Source: Bryobacterales bacterium (GTDB lineage Bacteria; Acidobacteriota; Terriglobia; Bryobacterales; Bryobacteraceae). Taken from it: a stretch of 10,323 nucleotides of DNA. Where the stretch lies: contig PLRZ01000545.1 in NCBI GenBank assembly GCA_003164075.1, forward strand, positions 9,871-20,193. The letters are read 5' to 3'. Positions 1 to 5,418 of this stretch are shown here, in pieces (the first letter of the stretch is position 1; each line of letters starts with the position of its first letter). Made by a program: the position numbers and the translations under genes. The notes under the pieces were generated by a model. The model was not told where the DNA came from. It was given only the letters and a program-made list of their open reading frames with translations, and made no database searches.

Positions 1-121
1 TCCCCGCCAGGCAGAAATTGCGGGTGGCGTGCGCTGACGATGCCAGGCGCGCGAAGCCTGTGGCGCCCGACGGCCCCACGAAAAGTATGCATCGGGCCGC
101 AATTCTCCAGCAAGCACGCAC
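1..121 (-). CDS. Possible 5' end of a gene with a glycine-rich nucleotide-binding loop (partial)
   Basis: An open minus-strand frame enters from the left edge; it can start at GTG 121 or, further out, at ATG 181. Its third codon positions are mostly G or C from about base 82 leftward, more so than in the other two minus frames. The translation contains ILFVGPSGATG, which resembles either the GxxGxxG turn of Rossmann/NmrA-type proteins or a P-loop lacking its lysine. No Shine-Dalgarno sequence is visible, and only about 40 residues are present. A competing plus-strand frame (1-139, ending TGA) is also open, so this is only a candidate. If real, it is transcribed divergently from the oxidoreductase operon. 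Confidence 0.25.
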   Translation of the reverse strand, partial: MRACWRIAARCILFVGPSGATGFARLASSAHATRNFCLAG

Positions 122-234
122 TGAAAATAAAGGGCTGAAGGGAAGTTGCCGGATCGTCGCATGATCCTGCCGGCGCCGCATCAGGGAGCGTCACATTGCC
201 CGGCAAAACTGGACAATCGGGGAGCCTGGTCTTC

Positions 235-377
235 CCGTTTTTCTCTGTGCTCTCTGCCAACCTCTGTGGCCTCAAAATCACCAGGCCGACGCACCGCGCC
301 GCAAAATCACGCGACGACATTTTGTTTTTCTTGGGTTTTCTCTGTGCCACCGTGTCTGGTGAATATTTGTTTTTCCT
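235..377. repeat. Two degenerate copies of a T-rich intergenic repeat
   Basis: The 12-mer TTTTCTCTGTGC occurs at 239-250 and again at 336-347. Each copy is followed within about 25 bases by a CTCTGTGG or GTGTCTGGTGAA-like segment. The second copy is bracketed by an identical 10-mer, TTTGTTTTTC, at 321-330 and 366-375. The wording resembles a dispersed 'TCTCTGTG...TGTGGTGAA' intergenic repeat that I associate with acidobacterial and related genomes; that association is from memory, not shown here. Confidence 0.45.
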
Positions 378-463
378 CTACGCCCGCAGCCTCCCGCGAC
401 CCGGCCCGGATCCGATAGTCTTTTTTTGTCCCGGGGCGGCCCTCCTGGCGGCGGAATACGCGC

Positions 464-501
464 TACTATTTATGTTGCAATACGACTGAAAAATAGAGAG
501 G
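464..501 (+). promoter_or_regulatory. Candidate -10 box and ribosome binding site for the operon
   Basis: TACTAT at 464-469 sits in the context GCGCTACTAT, very like GCGCTAGAAT before the nucleotidyltransferase at 9842. No good -35 hexamer lies 16-18 bases upstream, so the promoter call is weak. The ribosome binding site GAGAGG (496-501) is clear, about 10 bases before ATG 512, and fixes the start of the oxidoreductase. Confidence 0.3.
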
Positions 502-511
502 TCCATCGACG

Positions 512-1678
512 ATGAAAGAGTGGAAGACTGCGGTATTCGGTACCGGATTCATGGGGCGAGTCCACCTGGAGGCGCTTCGCCGCCTGGGGAATGTGCAGGT
601 GGTCGCTCTCTCCAGCCTGGAGGAGGACGTGGCCCAACGGATGGCCGCGCAGTTCCTGGTGGGACGGGTGGAACCGGACTACCGGAAGGTGTTGGAAGAT
701 CCGTCGATTGACGCGGTGCATATCTGCACGCCGAATGCACAGCACTTTCCCATGGTTCACGACGCTCTGAAAGCCGGCAAGCACGTGGTTTGCGAGAAAC
801 CGCTGGCCACCACGGTGGCGGAGGCGCGTACCCTGGTGGCCGCCGCCGCGCATGCGGGGCGCCGCGATTGTCTGAACCACAACCTGCGCTCCTACCCGCT
901 GGTCCAGCAGATCCGGCGGATGTGCCAGGCGGGCGAACTGGGCGAGATCCTGGTGGTGCAGGGCACCTACTCGCAGGATTGGCTGCTGTACGACACGGAT
1001 TATAACTGGCGGGTGGAAACGGCGGAGGGCGGCGCGTCGCGCTGCATGGCGGATATCGGGTCGCACTGGTTCGATATGGCGGAACACATCACCGGCCAAC
1101 GGGTGAGTTCCCTGTGCGCCGACATGCAAACGTTTCATAAGACGCGCAAGAAGCCCAAGGGCGCGGTGGAGACTTTCGCCGGCAAGCTGTCGCATCCGGA
1201 CGAATACGACGAGGTCCCGATTTCCACCGAGGATTACGGCGGGGTGATTTTCCAGATGGGCGACCGCACGCGCGGCGCGATGACTGTGAGCCAGATGTCG
1301 GCGGGGCGCAAGAACCGCTTGAGCATCGAGGTTTACGGTACCAAGGGTGGGGCAGCGTGGGATCAGGAAAAGCCCAACGAGCTTTGGATGGGGAACCGCA
1401 ACAGCAATAATCAACTGCTGGTGAAGGATCCGAGTTTGCTGCTGCCGGGTGCGCAGTCCTACGCCGACCTGCCGGGCGGCCACGCGGAGGGTTACGGCGA
1501 CACATTCAAACAGGTGTTCCGGCGGTTTTACGGCTCGCTGGAAAGCCTCGATGGGGCAGTGGAGTATCCGCGGTTCCGCGACGGGTTGCGGCAATTGACT
1601 ATCTTGCAGGCGGCACTGGACAGCCAGAAGAGCCGCGGTTGGGTGGACGTTCCGGCCCCGGATGAGGTGAAAAGCTAA
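512..1678 (+). CDS. Gfo/Idh/MocA family NAD(P)-dependent oxidoreductase
   Basis: This is a 388-residue soluble dehydrogenase, the usual length for the family. The N-terminal Rossmann domain opens with the GxGxxG dinucleotide loop GTGFMG (residues 10-15). It continues with CTPN (72-75) and the family hallmark EKP (95-97), whose lysine takes part in catalysis in characterised members. The C-terminal alpha/beta domain carries DIGSHWFD (181-188), the usual site of the catalytic histidine and substrate contacts. Members oxidise or reduce a hydroxyl/keto group of sugars, inositols or sugar derivatives; the specific substrate is not readable. There is no signal peptide, so a cytoplasmic location is expected. 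It is the first gene of a three-gene operon: its TAA overlaps the ATG of the permease by one base. ATG 512 is supported by the GAGAGG site. The family call is firm; a precise gene name such as iolG would be over-reach. Confidence 0.95.
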   Translation: MKEWKTAVFGTGFMGRVHLEALRRLGNVQVVALSSLEEDVAQRMAAQFLVGRVEPDYRKVLEDPSIDAVHICTPNAQHFPMVHDALKAGKHVVCEKPLATTVAEARTLVAAAAHAGRRDCLNHNLRSYPLVQQIRRMCQAGELGEILVVQGTYSQDWLLYDTDYNWRVETAEGGASRCMADIGSHWFDMAEHITGQRVSSLCADMQTFHKTRKKPKGAVETFAGKLSHPDEYDEVPISTEDYGGVIFQMGDRTRGAMTVSQMSAGRKNRLSIEVYGTKGGAAWDQEKPNELWMGNRNSNNQLLVKDPSLLLPGAQSYADLPGGHAEGYGDTFKQVFRRFYGSLESLDGAVEYPRFRDGLRQLTILQAALDSQKSRGWVDVPAPDEVKS

Positions 1679-2796
1679 TGTTGTTTCTGGCCGGAGCACT
1701 CGCGATTTTCGTCTATGGCATGATCGCCGCCATGCTGGGGACCATCCTCCCCGACCTTTCCGAACGATTTCATTTGACGCCCAAGCAGAATGGTTCGATC
1801 GCATTCGCTCAAGCCTTGGGCTTGATGATTTCGTCGTTCCTGGTGGGCCCCCTCATCGACAATGAAGGGAAAAAGCTGGGGCTGGTGTTGGGGCTGGTGC
1901 TGATCGCCGTCGCGCTGCTGTCGCTGCCGCGGTCCGGCGGTTTTGGCAGCATCGCGACGTTGCTGTTCGTGCTCGGGCTGGGCGGTGGCGTGGTGGTGAC
2001 CACTGCCAATGCGCTGATCAACGGCCCCAGCGCGTCCAATCTGCTCAATCTGTTTTTCGGTCTGGGCGGTATGGTGACGCCCTTTATTTCAGCTAACCTG
2101 TTCAAGCGGGACATCGTCAAGCTGTGCTACGCAGCGGGATTTTTCGCGGTGATCGCGCTGGCTGTGCAGGTAATTGCGCCGATTCCGGCCCCCACGGGTG
2201 CGAAGAGCTTCGTGCTGTCGGACGTTGGTTCGCTGTTGGCTCAGCCGGTCCTCTTGATGTTAGGCCTGATGCTGTTTCTGTATATCAGTTGCGAGGTAGG
2301 CATATGGAACTGGCTGGTGCAGCATTTGATCGCCCAAGGGATTCCGGAATCGCGCGCGCTCAACGTGCTGTCGCTGGGATTTGCGCTGGGGCTGCTGGTG
2401 GGGCGCTTGATTGTGGGCCTGGTTAAGATCCCTGCGCCGCCCGAGACGGTCACGCTGGTGGCGGCGGTCCTGATGGCGGTGACAAGCTACCTGGTGCTGA
2501 CGATTCGCAGTGTCAATGCGGCCTGGGCATTGGTGTTTCTCGCCGGTGTGGCGATGGCTCCGGTGTTTCCCACCACGCTGGCGATCGTCGGGCGGGAGTT
2601 CCCGCAGGCGACCGGCACTGCCATCGGGCTGGCAATAACATTCGGATGGGCGGGGCTGGCGGTGAGCTCGCGGATTATCGGCGCGATTGCCGGGGGCGAT
2701 ACCAAGCGGCTTAGGAAGGCGCTGCTGGTGATTCCGGCGTTCTCGGTGGTCATGGTGGCGTTGAACCTGGTTCTCCGGGCGATGTTAGCGAAGTAA
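1678..2796 (+). CDS. MFS transporter, probable sugar permease
   Basis: This is a 372-residue polytopic membrane protein with about twelve hydrophobic segments by eye, starting directly at residue 2. The loop after the second helix reads GPLIDNEGKKLGLVLG (residues ~57-72), a variant of the MFS motif A (GxxxDxxGRKxxL) with lysines in place of the usual arginine. A central hydrophilic linker lies near residues 170-182 between two six-helix halves. It is slightly short for the superfamily (about 400 is common), mainly from compact loops. The start ATG overlaps the upstream stop (TAATG), and GAGGTG at 1664-1669 inside the upstream gene is well placed as its ribosome binding site, so translational coupling is likely. 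Context suggests it imports the compound processed by the flanking oxidoreductase and isomerase; the substrate is inferred only from neighbours. It resembles FucP-type sugar permeases loosely. Confidence 0.9.
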   Translation: MLFLAGALAIFVYGMIAAMLGTILPDLSERFHLTPKQNGSIAFAQALGLMISSFLVGPLIDNEGKKLGLVLGLVLIAVALLSLPRSGGFGSIATLLFVLGLGGGVVVTTANALINGPSASNLLNLFFGLGGMVTPFISANLFKRDIVKLCYAAGFFAVIALAVQVIAPIPAPTGAKSFVLSDVGSLLAQPVLLMLGLMLFLYISCEVGIWNWLVQHLIAQGIPESRALNVLSLGFALGLLVGRLIVGLVKIPAPPETVTLVAAVLMAVTSYLVLTIRSVNAAWALVFLAGVAMAPVFPTTLAIVGREFPQATGTAIGLAITFGWAGLAVSSRIIGAIAGGDTKRLRKALLVIPAFSVVMVALNLVLRAMLAK

Positions 2797-2817
2797 GAAT
2801 CGGAAAGAGGAAACGGG

Positions 2818-3777
2818 ATGAGAGTTGGAGTATTTACACCGCTGCTATCGCAGCTTCCGTTGGAAGACGTTCTGAAGAAGTTGAGTGCGAAGGGAATCCA
2901 AACGGTGGAATTGGGCACCGGCAACTATCCGGGAAATGCCCACTGCCACCTTTCGATGCTGGACGATGCGTCCGAGTTGGACGCGTTCCGCAAGAAACTG
3001 GCGGACCATGGGTTCACCATCAGCGCGTTGAGCTGCCACGGCAACGCGCTGCACCCCGACCCGGAGCGGGCCAAACACGACGCCGAGGTCAGCCGCAAGA
3101 CGGTGGAACTGGCGGAGAAACTGGGCGTGCCGGTGGTGGTGGACTTTTCGGGCTGTCCGGGAGATTCGCCCGCTTCGAAGCAGCCCAATTGGGTGACCTG
3201 TCCCTGGCCGCCGGATTACCTGGAGGTCCTGAAATGGCAGTGGGACGAAGTGGTGGCGCCATACTGGCGGAAACATGGCGCGTTCGCCGCTGAACATGGC
3301 GTGAAGATCGCCATCGAGATGCATCCCGGGTTCGTGGTCTACAGTCCCGAGACCATGCTGCGGCTGCGGGGGATCGCAGGCCAGGCGGTGGGCTGCAACC
3401 TGGATCCGAGCCACATGTTCTGGCAGGGCATCGACCCGATTGCGGCGGTGCGGTTGCTGGGCGATGCGATCTTCTATGTGCATGCCAAGGACACGCAGAT
3501 CTATGGCCGCAATCTGCCGCTTACAGGGGTGTTGGATACCAAGCCCTACACCGATGAGCGGAATCGCTCGTGGGTTTTCCGCACGTGCGGTTACGGGCAT
3601 GGGGCGGAGTGGTGGCGCGAATTCGTTTCCACGCTGCGGATGTTCGGATACGACTACGTGCTCTCGATCGAACACGAGGACAGCCTGCTTTCGCCGGAAG
3701 AAGGATTGACGAAAGCTGCCAGCTTCCTGAATGACATCGTGATTCGGGAGCAGCCGGCTGCGGCCTGGTGGGTGTAG
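2818..3777 (+). CDS. Sugar phosphate isomerase/epimerase family protein (AP endonuclease 2-like TIM barrel)
   Basis: This 319-residue protein has the xylose isomerase-like TIM-barrel fold. The expected divalent-metal ligands are visible in order: E167 in IAIEMHP, D196 and H199 in NLDPSH, H222 in YVHAKDT and E285 in SIEHED. H74 in LSCHGN fits the conserved substrate-side histidine. These motifs are intact, so an active enzyme is likely. The family isomerises, epimerises or dehydrates keto-sugars and inositol derivatives (for example IolE, IolI, hexulose and tagatose epimerases). Length is a little above the common 270-290 residues; the extra lies in a Trp/Pro-rich insertion (about 122-150) and a C-terminal tail ending AAAWWV. 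It has no signal peptide. It lies 21 bp after the permease with its own AGAGG (2806-2810) seven bases before ATG. Pairing with a Gfo/Idh/MocA enzyme is a common catabolic arrangement. The exact reaction is unknown. Confidence 0.92.
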   Translation: MRVGVFTPLLSQLPLEDVLKKLSAKGIQTVELGTGNYPGNAHCHLSMLDDASELDAFRKKLADHGFTISALSCHGNALHPDPERAKHDAEVSRKTVELAEKLGVPVVVDFSGCPGDSPASKQPNWVTCPWPPDYLEVLKWQWDEVVAPYWRKHGAFAAEHGVKIAIEMHPGFVVYSPETMLRLRGIAGQAVGCNLDPSHMFWQGIDPIAAVRLLGDAIFYVHAKDTQIYGRNLPLTGVLDTKPYTDERNRSWVFRTCGYGHGAEWWREFVSTLRMFGYDYVLSIEHEDSLLSPEEGLTKAASFLNDIVIREQPAAAWWV

Positions 3778-3778
3778 A

Positions 3779-3815
3779 GCGGCTTCGCCGCAAGCTTTCA
3801 GCGGGCAGCTTGCGG
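3779..3815 (+). terminator. Hairpins directly after the operon, possible terminator
   Basis: Two bases past the TAG stop, GCGGC-TTC-GCCGC (3779-3791) can fold. A stronger alternative is a perfect 9-bp stem pairing 3788-3796 (CCGCAAGCT) with 3807-3815 (AGCTTGCGG) around a 10-base loop. The two share bases and are mutually exclusive. No T-tract follows (TGCCCCTTA), so this is not a textbook intrinsic terminator. Confidence 0.4.
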
Positions 3816-3866
3816 TGCCCCTTACGCAGTAGGGCGCTATCTGTGACGAAGCTCTTGGCGGTCGGC

Positions 3867-4099
3867 AAGTTCAGAACTCCTGATGTCGGCCGGGGATTTC
3901 GAATAGTTGCGGAAATTGACCTGAGCCATGACGTGGCGTAGACAGTCGTGTCTGCGGCGCCGAGACTCCTCTCGGCGCTCCGGGACGGTGGATGCCGCTC
4001 GCGAAGAGGGTCGAGATGAGTCTCGACCAGCAGGCAGGAGTGCCTGCGCCACGAAAACGAGGTCATCCCAAATTCCACGACGTCAGGAGTTCTGAAGTT
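3867..4099. repeat. Intergenic element bounded by a 22-nt inverted repeat
   Basis: The left arm 3867-3888 (core TTCAGAACTCCTGA) is the inverse complement of 4078-4099 (core TCAGGAGTTCTGAA), with 20 of 22 positions Watson-Crick paired plus one G-T wobble. The arms enclose 189 bases containing the hairpin cluster described next, and no coding frame. This resembles a MITE or large REP/BIME-type non-autonomous repeat placed between converging genes. No target-site duplication was evident by eye. Confidence 0.7.
3932..4053. repeat. Cloverleaf-like core: closing stem plus four tetraloop hairpins
   Basis: CGTGGCG (3932-3938) pairs with CGCCACG (4047-4053), though each shares one end base with a neighbouring hairpin. 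Inside are four hairpins, each with a 4-base loop. H1 has stem 3938-3944/3949-3955 (7 bp, one G-T, loop GTCG). H2 has 3957-3965/3970-3978 (9 bp perfect, loop CTCC). H3 has 4009-4016/4021-4028 (8 bp perfect, loop TGAG). H4 has 4030-4036/4041-4047 (7 bp perfect, loop GGAG). Such regularity cannot be accidental. It would fold in either strand, and is most like a palindromic REP cluster. Confidence 0.75.
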
Positions 4100-4117
4100 T
4101 CTGTCGCGAAACTGTCT

Positions 4118-4139
4118 GCAAGCGGCAGGAACCGCTTGC
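4118..4139. other. Perfect 8-bp hairpin
   Basis: GCAAGCGG (4118-4125) pairs exactly with CCGCTTGC (4132-4139) around the loop CAGGAA. It lies 18 bases outside the right arm of the inverted-repeat element and is not followed by a T-tract on either strand. It may belong to the same repeat or be a bidirectional transcription end. Confidence 0.4.
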
Positions 4140-4244
4140 TAGCGCGCGCGGCTCGGAAGGGTCACACTGAAAGGCAATCACTTACCGAGCCGGGACCAGA
4201 GGGCACCCAGCGAGGGAGCGTGTTCGCCACGAATTCTGCAAGTT

Positions 4245-4264
4245 CCTCTGGAACCTGACAGAGG
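4245..4264 (-). terminator. Weak hairpin abutting the GDSL hydrolase stop codon
   Basis: CCTCTG (4245-4250) pairs with CAGAGG (4259-4264), immediately following the minus-strand stop. The stem is 6 bp with an 8-base loop and no T-tract, so termination function is uncertain. Confidence 0.25.
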
Positions 4265-5023
4265 CTACTGGAGCGCTTTGGCGATGGCGGCTTCGGCCAC
4301 CGGCGCTATCAGCTTGTAGCCGTCGGGGTTGGGATGCAGGCCATCGGCGGAGATTCCGGGTTTCAACATTCCCTGGTCGTCTACTAAGGCCGCGAAATAG
4401 TCGGCATAGATGGCGTGAGCCTTGGCGGCATAGTCTTTCATCCACGCGTTGAGCTTGAGGATGTCGGATGGCGGCCGGCCTTCGCTCATCTTGGCGCGCC
4501 CGTAGTCGGCGATGGGCGTGACGGAGCAGAGGATCACCTTGATGCCGTGCGCCTGGGCCAGTTCGGTCATCGCCTGGAAGTTCTCTTCGATCATTGTCAT
4601 TGTCATGGGACCGGTGTTGCGCGCGATATCGTTGGTGCCGGCCAGGATGATGACAGCGGCCGGTTTTAGGTCGATCACGTCGGGGAACATGCGGACCAGC
4701 ATCTGCGGCGTGGTTTGACCGCTGATGCCGCGGTTCACATAGGGCTTACCGGGGAACGATTGGTCCAGGCGCCAGCCAATGGTGATGGAATCGCCCATGA
4801 AGACGACGCGCTGGGGATCGGCGGGCTGCTTCTTGAGTTCCTCGTTGGCGGCGTAAAACTGGCCGAGCATGTTCCAGTCTCCGAGTTGATCCGCGAGGCG
4901 CTGCGCGGCGCCCGGCAGGCAGCAAGGGGTGTGCGGGCTCTTGAAATCATCCACGGTCTGGGTCCGGGCCGCGGCGGCAAACAGTAGAAGACCGGTCACG
5001 AACAGGGGGCACGTCTTTCGCAT
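4265..5023 (-). CDS. Secreted SGNH/GDSL-family hydrolase (esterase/lipase-like)
   Basis: Read from ATG 5023, this is a 252-residue protein with a Sec signal peptide: positive MRK, a hydrophobic core at residues 6-19 and likely cleavage near AARTQT (18-23), so it is exported. All SGNH blocks are present: nucleophile S79 in VFMGDSITIGW, G102 in NRGISGQ, N131 in AGTND, and the D227/H230 pair in DGLHPNPDGY. The enzyme should be an active ester hydrolase, such as a carbohydrate acetylesterase, an acyl-thioesterase-like or a PAF acetylhydrolase-like enzyme; substrate not determined. A longer form from GTG 5056 is possible, but ATG 5023 has GGAGAG nine bases upstream and puts the signal peptide at the true N terminus. 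It converges on the sugar operon and diverges from the fibre-like gene, so it is probably transcribed alone. A PCC pair (residues 33-35) follows the signal peptide. Confidence 0.92.
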   Translation of the reverse strand: MRKTCPLFVTGLLLFAAAARTQTVDDFKSPHTPCCLPGAAQRLADQLGDWNMLGQFYAANEELKKQPADPQRVVFMGDSITIGWRLDQSFPGKPYVNRGISGQTTPQMLVRMFPDVIDLKPAAVIILAGTNDIARNTGPMTMTMIEENFQAMTELAQAHGIKVILCSVTPIADYGRAKMSEGRPPSDILKLNAWMKDYAAKAHAIYADYFAALVDDQGMLKPGISADGLHPNPDGYKLIAPVAEAAIAKALQ

Positions 5024-5044
5024 GTTGAGAACTCTCCGCCAAAG

Positions 5045-5050
5045 ATTATA
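5045..5050 (-). promoter_or_regulatory. Consensus -10 box for the GDSL hydrolase
   Basis: On the minus strand this reads TATAAT exactly, 21 bases before ATG 5023. That leaves a short leader containing the GGAGAG ribosome site, which favours the ATG 5023 start over GTG 5056. The bases 17 upstream (CCCGCA) are not a -35 consensus. Confidence 0.45.
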
Positions 5051-5127
5051 AATCACGGCAGTGGGAGTGCGGGCTGGCCCATTCCGTAGCGCGTCCTGGA
5101 AGGCGTTCGCAAGTTTCTGCTAACTGT

Positions 5128-5155
5128 TTGCCATTGCTTGTGAGTAACTTAGAAA
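5128..5155 (+). promoter_or_regulatory. Candidate promoter for the fibre-like gene
   Basis: TTGCCA (5128-5133, five of six to the -35 consensus) and TAGAAA (5150-5155, four of six to -10) are spaced 16 bases apart. Initiation near 5162 would give a leader of about 255 nt that includes the foldable element at 5255-5338. Confidence 0.4.
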
Positions 5156-5254
5156 AGCCGACAGGGTGGTCTTACGGGACGTGCTTGCTAGCCTGAGGGC
5201 GGGTCGGAAGGTCATCCCCGCGCAGTCCGGAGGGAAAGTGGCTGTGCAACTAAG

Positions 5255-5338
5255 TCGGGGGCAGGCAGGGAGATCCCGGATGCGCGCCCACCTGTTTTCA
5301 GCGGCTTCCCGTAGGGAAGTCTCGTCGCCTGTCCCCGA
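5255..5338 (+). promoter_or_regulatory. Foldable 5' leader element upstream of the fibre-like gene
   Basis: Bases 5255-5266 pair with 5327-5338 in a 12-bp stem with one G-T pair. Inside the stem, GGG-AGAT-CCC (5268-5277) and the 6-bp hairpin CTTCCC-GTA-GGGAAG (5305-5319) can form. The element ends 80 bases before the start codon and matches no riboswitch class I can recognise. It could be an attenuator, an RNA stability element or a small RNA. The rest of 5057-5418 holds no gene. Confidence 0.45.
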
Positions 5339-5418
5339 ATTAGCCGACCGACAACTTCCGCCACGGGCCGCTCATGTAGTCCGGCAGAAGAGCCCAGCTC
5401 AAAAGGATTATTCCAATC

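Larger units (their letters stand above)
122..511. other. Gene-free region upstream of the oxidoreductase operon
   Basis: No convincing gene lies here. Two overlapping plus-strand open frames (146-418 and 196-489) have unlikely compositions and are built partly on T-rich repeats. The stretch is visibly more T-rich than its surroundings, and it contains the degenerate repeat copies listed separately and a possible promoter close to the operon. Confidence 0.6.

Noticed and set aside
196..489. Plus-strand frame with hydrophobic stretches upstream of the operon
   Set aside because: The hydrophobic segments come from the T-rich repeats, and no ribosome site or family likeness is seen.
470..1804. 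Long minus-strand open frame (444 codons) opposite the oxidoreductase
   Set aside because: It is the antisense shadow of a well-supported gene in GC-rich DNA. Its translation is rich in His, Arg and Pro with no recognisable motif.
2845..3675. Minus-strand open frame (276 codons) opposite the isomerase
   Set aside because: The opposite strand has complete metal-ligand motifs and a ribosome site; this frame has neither.
3932..4053. CRISPR array or tRNA cluster
   Set aside because: The hairpins have different sequences and no regular spacers, and the cloverleaf lacks tRNA-conserved positions such as GGTTCRA and a CCA-type acceptor stem.
3521..4078. Minus-strand frame of 185 codons running through the hairpin element
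   Set aside because: It crosses the palindromic repeat and overlaps the isomerase; its composition is Arg/Ser/Pro-rich and typical of a shadow.
3992..4258. Small plus-strand frame of 88 codons in the convergent intergenic region
   Set aside because: It is translated from the repeat itself, has no convincing start site and matches nothing I recognise.
5190..5338. Cobalamin or other known riboswitch in the leader
   Set aside because: I could not find the conserved boxes of cobalamin, TPP, glycine or c-di-GMP aptamers; only generic base pairing is supported.
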